This document shows positions 9,217 to 18,496 of a stretch of DNA of 64,000 bases, piece by piece. The stretch's first letter is position 1; the number at the start of each line of letters is the position of its first letter. Made by a program: the position numbers and the translations under genes. The notes under the pieces were generated by a model, which was not told where the DNA came from, did no database searches, and worked only from the letters and a program-made list of their open reading frames with translations. Source of the DNA: Hyphomicrobiaceae bacterium (GTDB taxonomy: Bacteria; Pseudomonadota; Alphaproteobacteria; Rhizobiales; Hyphomicrobiaceae); contig WBUN01000017.1 in the NCBI GenBank assembly GCA_008933705.1, positions 20,853-84,852 on the forward strand. The letters run 5' to 3'.

Positions 9217-9597
9217 CTATCCCTTTGTGCTGGCCAGCAGCATGCGGTGGAATGCTTTCGCAACGCTGGTGTTCAGCCGGTATGCGCGGCCGACCTCTCC
9301 GGCTTTCATAAGCTCCTGCTCGAGACTGACGCTGTTGCCCGAATGCGTGATCTCCCAACCCTCATCGTTCTTGACGTCGGTGGCGGGAACCGAGGGCGCC
9401 CCGATGTTCATGTGGCCGGGACGCGGCGTCGACATCTCCAGGCTGGTGTTCTCCAGAACCTTTTCGAAGGGCGCCACATCGAGAGCCTTGAAGCCAGGCG
9501 TATTTGCATTGGCGACGTTGCCCGCGACCAGCGACTGCCGGACTGAAAGCCACTGGTTGTGCCGGGACACGACCTTGAAGACGTCAACGATAGGCAT
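9217..9597 (-). CDS. flgB: flagellar proximal rod protein FlgB
   Basis: A 126-residue rod protein, first gene of the rod/ring operon flgB-flgC-fliE-flgG-flgA-flgI-motE-flgH-fliL-fliP. The start at 9597 gives the family-like N-terminus (MPIVDVFKVVSRHNQWLSVR) and the rod motif VAGNVANANTPGFKALDV. The C-terminus (LEQELMKAGEVGRAYRLNTSVAKAFHRMLLAS) matches FlgB. The 266 bp upstream to 9863 contain no convincing gene and should hold the operon promoter, but I could not recognise a specific sigma-factor site. Confidence 0.95.
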   Translation of the reverse strand: MPIVDVFKVVSRHNQWLSVRQSLVAGNVANANTPGFKALDVAPFEKVLENTSLEMSTPRPGHMNIGAPSVPATDVKNDEGWEITHSGNSVSLEQELMKAGEVGRAYRLNTSVAKAFHRMLLASTKG

Positions 9598-9863
9598 GGC
9601 AGGTTCCTGAATGTGCAGCTTCCAAGCTCTATAGATTCGATCTTGTCCGAAGCTTGCCGCCGGCCGGTGCCCGCGCGCACATCGGCGACGGGGCACGCCT
9701 AGAGCGAGAGCGTTCGTGATGGAAGCGGTCGCTTCCATTCAGGAACGTGAATCGCGCTCTACGCTAAACCGCACTGGAAATCGTAGGAATCTGGTGTCCA
9801 CTTGGAATCCGAAATTCGCGACCATGCGCGCCTCGAAGGTGGGCGAACTGCGGATTGGGGACA

Positions 9864-10307
9864 CTAGGTGGGCGAGCAGGCAGGCACGGGCTTGAGCCGA
9901 GCGTCGGCGATCGCGTCGATCAGGCGCTGGGTATTTTCGCGCGGATCGGGAGAGCCGTCTTCGAAGCTTACATAATCTATTTCGACGCCTGCATGCAGTG
10001 CCTTCAGAAGCAGGCGAAAATAGACGTTCACGCGCATGTGGTGGAATTCCATGTCGAGCATGATCGAGGGTGTGCCACCCCATCGCAGATCGAGCGTTCC
10101 GGACCGGCCGAAAAAGATCGTGTTCGGCTTGAAGTACAACTCAGTCGAGGAGCTGACGAGGTTGCTGATGTTTCCGAACCGCTCGGTGCGGATGAAGGCA
10201 ATGAGATCGGCGGCATCGATCAGCCGCAGGTCGGACGCGACCTCCTTGAGCCCGTCGGCCAGTGCCTTTTCCCTGTCGCGCGTGTAGCTGTTGCCTTGTC
10301 TGAGCAT
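9864..10307 (-). CDS. conserved-looking hypothetical protein in flagellar operon
   Basis: A 147-residue soluble protein with no signal peptide or membrane helix. I do not recognise the family. It is rich in hydrophobic/charged alternation and contains FKPNTIFFGRSGTLDLRWGG and MLDMEFHHMRVNVYFRLLLKAL. The end of flhB lies 11 nt upstream, so the gene is probably the last of the motA-fliM-fliN-fliG-flhB transcript. That placement argues for a motility role, but nothing in the sequence shows what it does. It could also be an unrelated gene trapped between the two flagellar operons. Confidence 0.65.
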   Translation of the reverse strand: MLRQGNSYTRDREKALADGLKEVASDLRLIDAADLIAFIRTERFGNISNLVSSSTELYFKPNTIFFGRSGTLDLRWGGTPSIMLDMEFHHMRVNVYFRLLLKALHAGVEIDYVSFEDGSPDPRENTQRLIDAIADARLKPVPACSPT

Positions 10308-10318
10308 GCGGCACGCCT

Positions 10319-11401
10319 CTATCTGACTGGCCTTGCGCCTGCCTTGCGGGCAAAGAGGAAGAACACAATCTCTGCCACGGCCTTGTAGAATTCGGGCGGG
10401 ATCATCTTGTCCACTTCCACGGCCTTGTAGAGAGACCTCGCCAAGGCCTTGTCCTCGACAATCGGGATGCCGTGCTGTATCGCGACCTCGCGGATCTTGA
10501 GCGCGATCAGGTCCTGACCCTTGGCAACCACAAGGGGTGCGCCGCCCTCCTCGCGAACGTAGCGCAGGGCCACGGCATAGTGCGTTGGGTTTGCAATGAC
10601 CATTGTCGCCCTGGGTACGGCCGCGATCATCCGCTTGCGCAGGCGATCGCGCGCAAGCGAGCGCAGCCGTGCCTTCACGATGGGGTCGCCGTCGGCCTGC
10701 TTGAGCTCGTCCTTGATCTCCTGGCGTGTCATCCGCAGCTCGCGCTGCCAGAACATGCGCGACCAGACCAGGTCCGCGGCAACGAGGACGATGGCTGCGA
10801 CAGCCACCGTGGAGACGAGCCGCATCGACATGGCGAGTATGAGGGACGGCAAGGCGCTCGGCTCCATGAACATGGCACCGACAACACCGTGCTGACCTGC
10901 CCGAAGGGCCAGAAGTCCAAGAATGCAGAGAGCGACGAGCTTGAAGGTGGCCTTCAGAAACTCCACTTGGCCATGCGCGCCAAATATCCTCTTCCAGCCC
11001 TTGCCCAGCGATACACGCGACAGCTCGGGCTTGATTCTCTCGAGTACGATTCGCGGCGCGTTCTGCAGGAAGGATGCAAGCATCCCGGCTGCGGTCAGCA
11101 CGACGACCGCCGGCAAGAGGAGACGCGCTGCCTCAATGCCCACATCGGCAAAAAGGGCGATGGCGTCACCGCGATTCTCCAAGGGCCACGCGCCCGGATT
11201 GTCGACGAAGCGCCGGAGCGACGTCGTCAGCCTGGCGACATCGCTTGCCAGAAAGAAGCCCGCGACGGTCAGGATGCCCAGCAGCGAAGCCAGCGTCGCC
11301 GCCTCCCGGGAGAACGGCACGTTGCCCTTCTCGACGGCATCCCTGACCTTCTTCTCGGTCGGTTCCTCCGTCTTGCTTTCTTTGTCAGGCGCCTCCGACA
11401 T
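10319..11401 (-). CDS. flhB: flagellar export switch protein FlhB
   Basis: A 360-residue export gate protein with an acidic/basic N-terminal tail (EESKTEEPTEKKVRDAVEKG), four membrane helices between about residues 37 and 215, and a cytoplasmic domain with the autocleavage motif NPTH at residues 271-274 (VIANPTHYAVALRY). Cleavage between N and P switches export from rod/hook to filament substrates. The motif is intact, so specificity switching should work. It lies 14 nt after fliG and upstream of the unknown 147-residue protein. Confidence 0.97.
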   Translation of the reverse strand: MSEAPDKESKTEEPTEKKVRDAVEKGNVPFSREAATLASLLGILTVAGFFLASDVARLTTSLRRFVDNPGAWPLENRGDAIALFADVGIEAARLLLPAVVVLTAAGMLASFLQNAPRIVLERIKPELSRVSLGKGWKRIFGAHGQVEFLKATFKLVALCILGLLALRAGQHGVVGAMFMEPSALPSLILAMSMRLVSTVAVAAIVLVAADLVWSRMFWQRELRMTRQEIKDELKQADGDPIVKARLRSLARDRLRKRMIAAVPRATMVIANPTHYAVALRYVREEGGAPLVVAKGQDLIALKIREVAIQHGIPIVEDKALARSLYKAVEVDKMIPPEFYKAVAEIVFFLFARKAGARPVR

Positions 11402-11415
11402 GCGAGAAGCCGCGC

Positions 11416-12450
11416 CTAGACCGTGATTTCGTCAATGACGTCGGCCGCAGCCAGCTCGATCTCGCCGCGCGCGATCATCTTGAGGACCATATCGACAATC
11501 TGTCTGCGGGCCGACGCTATATCGCGCTGCGTCGCCGTGCTCCCGCTCTGTAACTCGGCCTCGACCATGCGCTTGGATCGCGAAGCCAGCGAGGAGAGGA
11601 TGATCGACTGGAACTCCGGCTCCGTGCCCCTGAGGGCCAGCACGAGGCGCTCGACGGGGACCTGGTCGAAAAGAACGGTCCGTGCCCTCTGCGGCAGCGT
11701 GGTCAGGTCCTCGAAAGTGAATAGCAGGCTCTTGAGGGCTTTCGCATCCTCGGGATGCATCTCGGAGAGGCTCCTCAAGACCTCCTCCGACTGGGCCTTG
11801 TCCAGCCTGTTCAGAATGTCGGCGATGCCGAGGTGAGATTGACTGGAGGCGCCGGCGCGCAGCATTTCCCGCAGGGCGTTCTCCACCGCGCCAAGGGCCG
11901 GGGCCGACACCTTCTTCATGGCAAGCATGCGCCGCAGGATGCTGTTGCGCAATTCCGGGGGAAAGGATGTCACGGCCTTTGCCGCAGCTTCCGCATCTAT
12001 CTTGGAAAGTATCAACGCCACCGCTTGGGGGTGCTCCTTCAGGAGCATGCCGCGGAGCATGTCGACCTTCATCTCCGACAGTCTCTTCCAGATGTTCTCC
12101 TCCGGCGCGGTGCCATCGGAGTAGAGGGCGGCGATCTCTTCCTCGGTCATGACGCCGGAGAGGAGGTCCTTTACCTCGGTCGCAGAGCCCATGAACTTGA
12201 CGCCATTGGAAAACTTGTGCGCGAATTCCTCCACCAGGCGCTCGAGATCCGAAGTGGTCAGTTGAGGCAGTTCGCCGACGGATTGCGTAACAAGCTTGAG
12301 ATCTTCGGCGTCGAACCGTCTCAAGATCTTCGCCGCTCGCTGTTTGCCGAGCGCCAGCAGCAGAACGGCCACCTTCTCTGCGCCGGTCAGCGATCCAGGG
12401 TGTGGGCTCGATGTGGCTTGGGAGGGGGCCGACATTGCATCCGATCGCAC
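11416..12450 (-). CDS. fliG: flagellar motor switch protein FliG
   Basis: A 344-residue C-ring protein that transmits torque from the stator. The N-terminal FliF-binding domain (LTGAEKVAVLLLALGKQRAAKIL), the middle EHPQ motif (LLKEHPQAVALILSKI) and the C-terminal torque helix with charged residues (FQSIILSSLASRSKRMVEAEL) are present. GTG at 12450 lies 3 nt after the fliN stop; an in-frame ATG at 12435 is the alternative start. Gene order fliM-fliN-fliG is the rhizobial arrangement, distinct from the fliF-fliG order of enterics. Confidence 0.97.
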   Translation of the reverse strand: MRSDAMSAPSQATSSPHPGSLTGAEKVAVLLLALGKQRAAKILRRFDAEDLKLVTQSVGELPQLTTSDLERLVEEFAHKFSNGVKFMGSATEVKDLLSGVMTEEEIAALYSDGTAPEENIWKRLSEMKVDMLRGMLLKEHPQAVALILSKIDAEAAAKAVTSFPPELRNSILRRMLAMKKVSAPALGAVENALREMLRAGASSQSHLGIADILNRLDKAQSEEVLRSLSEMHPEDAKALKSLLFTFEDLTTLPQRARTVLFDQVPVERLVLALRGTEPEFQSIILSSLASRSKRMVEAELQSGSTATQRDIASARRQIVDMVLKMIARGEIELAAADVIDEITV

Positions 12451-12453
12451 GTC

Positions 12454-12885
12454 TCAGGCCTTGCCGGAGGCGTTGGGGCCGACGATCTCGGTGAGCGAAA
12501 TCCCGAAGCGAGAGGTGGCCTCGTCGACCACCACCACTTCCCCGCGCGCAATCACACGGCCGTTGACGACCACATCGACGGCCTCCCCGACGCGGCGATC
12601 GAGCGGGATGATGGCGCCGCGCCCGAGATTGACGAGGTTGGCAACCGGCATCGTGGCGGAGCCGAGCACGATCTTCACGGTCACCGGAATACGCATGACC
12701 ATGTCGAGGTTCGGGCTGGAAGCGCCTGCGGTGTCCTGGCCGCCGGCGCTGCCCGCGGTCCTGCCGGCAGCTTCCGACGACGTACGGGCGGCAGAGCGGT
12801 TGTCGCCGAGCTTCGGGGCAACCTCCGCAACGTAATCCTGCAGCGCTGCTGCATCCATCCTTCCGGTAGTCGCATGTTGGTTCAT
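12454..12885 (-). CDS. fliN: flagellar motor switch protein FliN
   Basis: A 143-residue C-ring protein. The start at 12885 was chosen because upstream in-frame sequence is arginine-rich antisense to fliM. The C-terminal SpoA domain is clear: RIPVTVKIVLGSATMPVANL, GRGAIIPLDRRVGEAVDVVV and VNGRVIARGEVVVVDEATSRFGISLTEIV. The N-terminal 50 residues are Ala/Ser/Gly rich linker. FliN binds FliM and FliH at the base of the C ring. Confidence 0.95.
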   Translation of the reverse strand: MNQHATTGRMDAAALQDYVAEVAPKLGDNRSAARTSSEAAGRTAGSAGGQDTAGASSPNLDMVMRIPVTVKIVLGSATMPVANLVNLGRGAIIPLDRRVGEAVDVVVNGRVIARGEVVVVDEATSRFGISLTEIVGPNASGKA

Positions 12886-12920
12886 GTCTCGCGCCCCCTC
12901 AGTTCCCGCAGGCCGTTTCG

Positions 12921-13847
12921 TCAGCCGGCCAGGATGTCGTTCATGAATTCCTGCTCGCGGTCGACGAAATCGTCGACGCGCAAAGTGTACACACCGTTGG
13001 ATTTCCCGAGGTGGCACCAGACGAGCCGTTCGCCGTTGCACTCCACGCTTATGCGTGTGCGTGCCGTCGCATCGAGCTCGATGATGCCGCCTACCTTGAA
13101 GTCTGCGACATCGCCAAGGAGGTCCATTCGCTCTTCCAGAACCGCGCTGAGGACGACATTGGCCCGCGTCACCTGCCTCTGGATCTGCTGGGCCCAAAGT
13201 GCATCCGGCTTCTCCGCTTCTTTGGGCTTGGCGGGCATGAGGGCTTGGCGCATCCGGTTGAGGATCGACTGCGGGAATACCAGAGCGACCTCCCCGTCCC
13301 GATTGCCCGCAACCAGCCGGAACGTCGTGATCGCAATCCGCTCGGGCCTGCGACCGAAAACGTTGCCGTCAACCTCCTCGGCAAGGCTCTCGACTGTGAA
13401 GCTCGCCCCGCTGGCAGGCGCAAACCGGGCTTCCATCGCTTTGACGATCGCTTCGAAGAGAACGCCCGCAACCTTCTTCTCCACGGTCGAGAGCGACCGC
13501 TCAAAGACGCATGGAGGCTCGGAGCCATCAGCACCCAGTGCCAACTCGACAAAGGCAAGGGCCAGATCTCGCGGCGTGCCGATCAGCGCGCGCGCATCCC
13601 ATGACGGGATGCCGATGATCCCGAACACCCGGCCGCTCGCGGTGCCGTCGAGAAAATCAGGCAGCGTGCCGCTCTCGATCTTCTCGAAACTCAAGCGCAG
13701 CGGAGCAGCGGAGGCGTCGAGCAAGGACGCCGTGCAGGCATCGGCGGTCTGCTCGAACGCCTCCCGCAACACCGCCAGACGCTCCGCGGAGGCGCCCGTG
13801 AACGGACCACCCTGCGGGTCGCGTGGCGGCTGTTCCTCGTTGCGCAT
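12921..13847 (-). CDS. fliM: flagellar motor switch protein FliM
   Basis: A 308-residue switch protein. The ATG at 13847 follows the motA stop region by 7 nt. The middle CheC-like domain covers about residues 30-215, and the C-terminal SpoA domain (VLEERMDLLGDVADFKVGGIIEL, then GERLVWCHLGKSNGVYTLRV) is recognisable. The usual N-terminal CheY-binding EIDAL-type motif is not evident in the first 25 residues, which are Glu/Pro rich. This is common in divergent rhizobial FliM, so CheY may dock differently. The position between motA and fliN supports the call. Confidence 0.88.
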   Translation of the reverse strand: MRNEEQPPRDPQGGPFTGASAERLAVLREAFEQTADACTASLLDASAAPLRLSFEKIESGTLPDFLDGTASGRVFGIIGIPSWDARALIGTPRDLALAFVELALGADGSEPPCVFERSLSTVEKKVAGVLFEAIVKAMEARFAPASGASFTVESLAEEVDGNVFGRRPERIAITTFRLVAGNRDGEVALVFPQSILNRMRQALMPAKPKEAEKPDALWAQQIQRQVTRANVVLSAVLEERMDLLGDVADFKVGGIIELDATARTRISVECNGERLVWCHLGKSNGVYTLRVDDFVDREQEFMNDILAG

Positions 13848-13854
13848 GTCCCGA

Positions 13855-14745
13855 TCACGCCGCTTCGCGGGCCGGCTCCGAGGAGGCGGCAGAACCAAGG
13901 GAAAGCGTCTCGCGTTCCACCTCGTCGATGGAGGGGCGCTCATATGCGGATATGGTCTTGCGGCCGTGCTCCAGCGCCACCTGAGGCATCGCGCCATTCA
14001 TGAATGCCAAGAGCGTTTGCTTGACGATGACATACAACCGCATCTTCTTCTCCCGGATCAATTTGATCTTCGAGGCGATGGGCGAAACCACCGCGTAGGA
14101 GAAGAAGATGCCAGCGAACGTGCCGACGAGTGCGGCGCCGATGAGAGCGCCGAGCACCTCCGGCGCCTGATCGAGCGCTCCCATGGCCTTGATCACCCCG
14201 AGGACGGCCGCGACGATGCCAAGCGCGGGCAGCGCTTCGGATATGGTGCTCATGGCATGGTACGACTTGAGCTTGTCCGTGCGCATCGTCTGGATTTCCT
14301 CGTCCATCAAGGCTTCGATCTCGTGGGTTCGCGCGTTGCCGATGAGAATCAGCCGGCAGTAGTCGCAGATGAAGATCGTGAGACCCTTGTTGGCGATAAG
14401 ACTAGGAAACCGCTGGAATATCGGTGACTGGTCGGGGTCGTCGAAATGTCCTTCGATCTCATTGCGCGGCTTGCTGCGAAGCTCCCGCATCAGGAAATAC
14501 AGCACCCCCAGAACGTCGAGATACTCGCGGCTGGACGGCACCGAGTTCTTGAACGCCTCTACGATGCCTTTGCCGGAGTCCTTGATCGTCTTGACCGGGT
14601 TGGCAACGACAAAGGTGCCAAGAGCCGCACCGCAGATGATCACGTATTCCCACGGCTGCCAGATGACCTCGACGTGCCCACCCATCGCCACGAAGCCGCC
14701 GAGCATGCAGCCCAGGGTAATGATGAGACCGATGACGATCGTCAC
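13855..14745 (-). CDS. motA: flagellar stator protein MotA
   Basis: A 296-residue proton-channel stator subunit. It starts at GTG 14745 with the family N-terminus ([32 protein letters not shown]). There are two N-terminal helices, a cytoplasmic loop with torque-generating charged residues, and the C-terminal pair ([21 protein letters not shown] and [27 protein letters not shown]), with the channel proline in the third helix. motB is not adjacent and not in the window. It heads the leftward switch operon and is divergent from the DUF1217 gene across 164 bp, which must hold both promoters. Confidence 0.96.
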   Translation of the reverse strand: MTIVIGLIITLGCMLGGFVAMGGHVEVIWQPWEYVIICGAALGTFVVANPVKTIKDSGKGIVEAFKNSVPSSREYLDVLGVLYFLMRELRSKPRNEIEGHFDDPDQSPIFQRFPSLIANKGLTIFICDYCRLILIGNARTHEIEALMDEEIQTMRTDKLKSYHAMSTISEALPALGIVAAVLGVIKAMGALDQAPEVLGALIGAALVGTFAGIFFSYAVVSPIASKIKLIREKKMRLYVIVKQTLLAFMNGAMPQVALEHGRKTISAYERPSIDEVERETLSLGSAASSEPAREAA

Positions 14746-14909
14746 GTAGCGGCTCCCGGTTGCGGTCAGGCCTGTGTGACTCTTAAGCGATTTGGGCTTG
14801 CGCGAAACTGATTTGGCGTTTCAGGCCTGCGCTCCACGCTTCATGCGGTCAGCTTCGGGCAAGGCCTCTGCATCACTCTGCTCTCCAACTGCAGAGCGGG
14901 GCACTCGCC

Positions 14910-15689
14910 GTGGTTTCAACGGTCGTCAGCTACGGAATTGTTTCTGGGAATCTGGAGCGATCCCTCAGTGCGACCGCGAAGAAGCCGTTGGTCGCGCGGG
15001 AGACGGAGTACTATCTGGAGAACATCCGCAACATCAAATCGATCGACGACTTCATCGGCAACAACAGGATATTCGCGTACGCGATGAAGGCGTTCGGCCT
15101 TGAGGAGATGACGTACGCGAAGGCCTTCATCCGCAAGGTTCTGACAGAGGGTGTCGACAGCAGCGAGAGCTTTGCCAACACGCTGACGGACTCTCGTTAC
15201 AAGGAGTTCGCCGAGGCGTTCAACTTTGCCCGCTATGGCTCGGCAACGACGGCATTCGACCGCACGCAACAAGGGACCGTCGACCGTTACGTCCGCCAGG
15301 CGCTCGAGGAGGATGTGGGAGAGGATAACGAAGGCGTTAGGCTGGCGCTGTATTTCGAGCGAAAGGCCGACTCGCTCGTGAGCGCCTACGGCATCCTGGC
15401 GGATGCAGCCCTGCTCAAAGTCGCGCAGACGGCGCTGGGTCTTCCAGCGGCGACTTCGGCGCTCGATATCGAAAAGCAGGCGGCGCTCATCGATGCCCGG
15501 CTGGACATTGCAGACCTCAAGGATCCCGAGAAGTTGAAGACGTTCTTGACCCGCTTTGCGAGCCTATGGGAGATCGACAATCCCTCGACCGTGCAGAGCT
15601 CTTCCGCCGTGCTGTTCGCGCAGCCGATCGAACTGGGCATCGGGCAGGATCTGCTCGCCAGCCTGCAAAATCTGAAGCGGGGTGGTTGA
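14910..15689 (+). CDS. DUF1217 family protein of flagellar cluster
   Basis: A 259-residue protein starting at GTG. It resembles the DUF1217 family found upstream of flgF in rhizobial flagellar loci: helical throughout, with repeated aromatic helices such as NNRIFAYAMKAFGLEEMTYAKAFIRKVL and ARYGSATTAFDRTQQGTVDRYVRQALEED. There is no signal peptide or membrane helix. It ends 3 nt before flgF, so it is the first gene of a rightward flgF-fliI operon. The biochemical role is not known to me; co-occurrence suggests rod assembly or export. Confidence 0.85.
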   Translation: MVSTVVSYGIVSGNLERSLSATAKKPLVARETEYYLENIRNIKSIDDFIGNNRIFAYAMKAFGLEEMTYAKAFIRKVLTEGVDSSESFANTLTDSRYKEFAEAFNFARYGSATTAFDRTQQGTVDRYVRQALEEDVGEDNEGVRLALYFERKADSLVSAYGILADAALLKVAQTALGLPAATSALDIEKQAALIDARLDIADLKDPEKLKTFLTRFASLWEIDNPSTVQSSSAVLFAQPIELGIGQDLLASLQNLKRGG

Positions 15690-15692
15690 GGC

Positions 15693-16418
15693 ATGCAGAC
15701 AAATCTCTACGTTGCCCTGTCGGCACAAATGGCGCTGCAGAAGCGGATGGAGACGATCGCGCACAACGTGGCCAACACGTCGACAGCCGGCTTCAGAGCC
15801 GAGGAGATCAAGTTCGAGGCGCTGCTCTCGCAAACGCCTTCCGATTCCGTGGCATTTGCTTCGCCCGGCCGCACCTTCCTCTCCCGCGCCTCCGGCGAAT
15901 TCGTGCGCACCGACAACCTGTTCGACGTCGCCGTGGAGGGAGACGCGTGGCTCGGCATCCAGACCCCGCAGGGACAAGTGTATACGCGGGACGGCCGCAT
16001 GCGCATGACGGAGGCCGGCCAGTTGGAGACGCTCGGCGGCTACTCCATTCTCGATGCCGGGGGCGCCCCGATCCTGTTGGACCCGAATGCCGGACCGCCG
16101 CAGATCGCCCGCGATGGCACGGTGACGCAGAACAACCGCCAGGTCGCCGTGATCGGCCTGTTTCAGATCGATCAGCGCGCAAACCTCAAGCGGTTCGAGA
16201 ACTCCGGCGTCATCCCAGACCGGCCGGCAACCGCGGCCCTTGATTTCGTCAAGTCGGGGATGCGCCAGGGCTTCGTGGAGCGCGCTAACGTCAACCCGGT
16301 GATGGAGATATCAAGGCTCATCGCGATCTCTCGCGCGTTCGAGGCGGTATCAGCCTCGATCAGCGAAACGGAAGCATCACTGCAGAGCGCCATCAGGACG
16401 CTTGCGTCCAGCGATTGA
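15693..16418 (+). CDS. flgF: flagellar proximal rod protein FlgF
   Basis: A 241-residue rod protein. The N-terminus (MQTNLYVALSAQMALQKRME, with the HNVANTSTAGFRAEEI rod motif) and the C-terminus (GFVERANVNPVMEISRLIAISRAFEAVSASISETE) are typical of FlgF. The central VAVEGDAWLGIQTPQGQVYTRDG segment belongs to the FlgE/F/G D1 domain. It starts 3 nt after the DUF1217 gene. Confidence 0.96.
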   Translation: MQTNLYVALSAQMALQKRMETIAHNVANTSTAGFRAEEIKFEALLSQTPSDSVAFASPGRTFLSRASGEFVRTDNLFDVAVEGDAWLGIQTPQGQVYTRDGRMRMTEAGQLETLGGYSILDAGGAPILLDPNAGPPQIARDGTVTQNNRQVAVIGLFQIDQRANLKRFENSGVIPDRPATAALDFVKSGMRQGFVERANVNPVMEISRLIAISRAFEAVSASISETEASLQSAIRTLASSD

Positions 16419-16544
16419 GATGCGTGGACCACTCGAGGCTGCTGGAGGAAGAGCCGCGCTGAGCCTGCGGTGGCTTGGGCGCATTGAAGAACCTTTAACC
16501 TGGCTGGAGCTGCTCCCCTGACTGCTTCCAACGCTCTCCAGAGA

Positions 16545-17915
16545 TTGGAAAACTTCGTCTCTGCCAAGGCGATGGATCTGCCCATTGTGCAAGTGGGGGG
16601 TGTCGTCAGCGAAGTCACGGCGGCCTTCTGGCGCATCCGCGGTCTCTCCCGCAACCTCAAGCTCGGCGACCGCGTCGAGTTGACGAAGCGCGGCTCGGGT
16701 CAGCTCGGCGAGGTCATTCGCATCGATGCCGACAGTGCCACGGTCAAGCCCTTCGATGCGAAGCTGGAGGTGGGGCTTGGCGCGGTAGCGTGGCGGGTCG
16801 GTTCCGCCACGGTCAGTCCGGATACGTCGTGGAAAGGGCGCGTGCTGAACGCGCTCGGCATTCCAATCGATGGGCTGGGCTGGTTGCCGCAGGGACACTG
16901 TTGCCTCCCCACAGACCGGTCTCCTCCACCGCCCTTGCGGCGCCGGCGCATCCAAAGCTGCGTGAGAACCGGCGTCAGAATCATCGACATGTTCACGCCT
17001 CTCTGCGCAGGCCAGCGCGTCGGCATCTTTGCAGGGTCGGGCATAGGCAAGTCGACGCTGCTTGCCATGATGGCGCGTTCCGAGGGGTTCGACACTGCCG
17101 TCATATGTCTCGTCGGCGAGCGCGGCCGCGAGGTCCGTGAATTCCTCGAGAACGCCCTGGCGCATGCGCGGGTGCGGAGCGTCACCATCGTCGCAACCGG
17201 CGATGAGAGCCCGATGATGCGACGCCTCGCGCCCAAGACCGCCATGTGCGCGGCCGAGTATTTCAGGGACAAGGGCGAGAATGTTCTATTGATCGTCGAC
17301 TCGATCACGCGCTACGCGCATGCCGTTCGCGAGGTCGCGCTTGCGGCCGGCGAGCCGCCGGTCGCGCGAGGCTATACGCCGAGCGTCTTCAGCGATCTGC
17401 CCAAGCTGCTCGAACGAGCGGGTCCTGGAGAGGACGGCTCGGGATCGATAACCGGCATTTTTGCCGTTCTCGTCGACGGCGATGATCACAATGATCCGAT
17501 TGCCGATTGCATCCGCGGCACGCTCGACGGCCACGTCGTGCTCGACCGCGCAATCGCCGATCAGGGCCGATATCCGGCGGTGAATCTGCTGACCTCCGTT
17601 TCGCGGCTCGCGAGCACGGCCTGGACTGCCGAGCAAGGCAAGCTCGTCATGAAGCTTCGGGAGATGATTGCGCAGTTCGAGGATACGCGTGATCTGCGGC
17701 TGATGGGGGGATACCGCACCGGGACGGACCCGGACCTGGACCGGGCGGTGGTGCTGATACCAAAGCTCTACGACGCCCTCAGGCAGAGTTCCGGCGATCC
17801 TCCAAGCGTGGATGCCTTTCAGGAGATTGCCCGAGCGTTTGCCGGAGAAAGTGGGCAGCCGCCTGCACCAGCCCAGGCACCACAGGCGCCTGCGCGGTCG
17901 GCTGTGCCCTCATGA
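16545..17915 (+). CDS. fliI: flagellum-specific export ATPase FliI
   Basis: A 456-residue F1-beta-like ATPase that energises export. Walker A is GSGIGKST at about residues 164-171, and Walker B is the VLLIVDSITRYAHA segment. The FliI-type substrate region RTGVRIIDMFTPLCAGQRVGIF is present. No ATG fits the N-terminus: the frame opens at 16488, and TTG at 16545, CTG at 16518 and CTG at 16500 are the candidates. I report the TTG, but up to 15 residues may be missing. The C-terminus has an Ala/Pro/Gln tail. FliI works with FliH (1-404) and the FliJ-like protein (19614-20000). Confidence 0.95.
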   Translation: MENFVSAKAMDLPIVQVGGVVSEVTAAFWRIRGLSRNLKLGDRVELTKRGSGQLGEVIRIDADSATVKPFDAKLEVGLGAVAWRVGSATVSPDTSWKGRVLNALGIPIDGLGWLPQGHCCLPTDRSPPPPLRRRRIQSCVRTGVRIIDMFTPLCAGQRVGIFAGSGIGKSTLLAMMARSEGFDTAVICLVGERGREVREFLENALAHARVRSVTIVATGDESPMMRRLAPKTAMCAAEYFRDKGENVLLIVDSITRYAHAVREVALAAGEPPVARGYTPSVFSDLPKLLERAGPGEDGSGSITGIFAVLVDGDDHNDPIADCIRGTLDGHVVLDRAIADQGRYPAVNLLTSVSRLASTAWTAEQGKLVMKLREMIAQFEDTRDLRLMGGYRTGTDPDLDRAVVLIPKLYDALRQSSGDPPSVDAFQEIARAFAGESGQPPAPAQAPQAPARSAVPS

Positions 17916-18031
17916 GGGAATAAGGAATTCACGCCGGCTCGTGTCCCGATTCCGAAGTTCGCGGCTTGCTCTGAGCGAATTTCTCGATCATCACACCAGG
18001 TAGGCCAGGGCCGCATCTCGGCGATCCTGCG

Positions 18032-18496
18032 CTAATGCCGCGGAGCGCTTCGCGCTTGATCCTTCGACACGTAGGTGAGCTCTTGAATGAGCACGTCTTC
18101 GACCAGCCGGGACCCAATGCGCGCATTCACGCTCTCGACGATCCTCTTCGAGAGCTTGGGAAGATCCTGCTTGCGAAAGTGACGGAAGTCGACCTTCTCC
18201 TCGCTGTACATGGTCTTGAAGGTCTCATCGAGAATGTAGATGTCGGGCTTGATGGGGAGCCGGCCGGCAAGCTTCGCGTCGACCGTGAATATGAACTGGG
18301 CCATCACATAGCCCTGCAGCGCTCCATCGACGATGACGGGCACGCTGATCATTCTGGTCTTGATAGCATCCGTGGTTGCGGAGGCTTTCTGGGGTGCGAG
18401 CGGTGTCGTGTGGCCCGATTGCCAGCTCACGGCCACATAGCTCGAAAGCAGTGTGACCACGCAGACCCAAAGCCCGCTGATGAGCAGCTTGATCAT
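18032..18496 (-). CDS. membrane-anchored periplasmic protein of flagellar cluster
   Basis: A 154-residue protein with an N-terminal signal anchor (MIKLLISGLWVCVVTLLSSYVAV) and a periplasmic domain without cysteines. The ATG at 18496 overlaps the upstream stop in an ATGA junction, so I prefer it to the in-frame ATG at 18514. I do not recognise the family. A VPVIVDGALQGYVMAQFIFTVD stretch and VESVNARIGSRLVEDVLIQEL give it a weak resemblance to FliL-like periplasmic domains (both end in a strand after a helix), but this is only an impression. It is the last gene of the rem-flgE-to-fliR super-operon and converges on fliI. Confidence 0.75.
   Translation of the reverse strand: MIKLLISGLWVCVVTLLSSYVAVSWQSGHTTPLAPQKASATTDAIKTRMISVPVIVDGALQGYVMAQFIFTVDAKLAGRLPIKPDIYILDETFKTMYSEEKVDFRHFRKQDLPKLSKRIVESVNARIGSRLVEDVLIQELTYVSKDQARSAPRH

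Noticed and set aside
11755..14427. Long open frame (890 codons) on the plus strand
   Set aside because: It is antisense to fliG, fliN, fliM and motA, has a His/Arg-rich translation with no domain, and is typical of high-GC third-position shadows.
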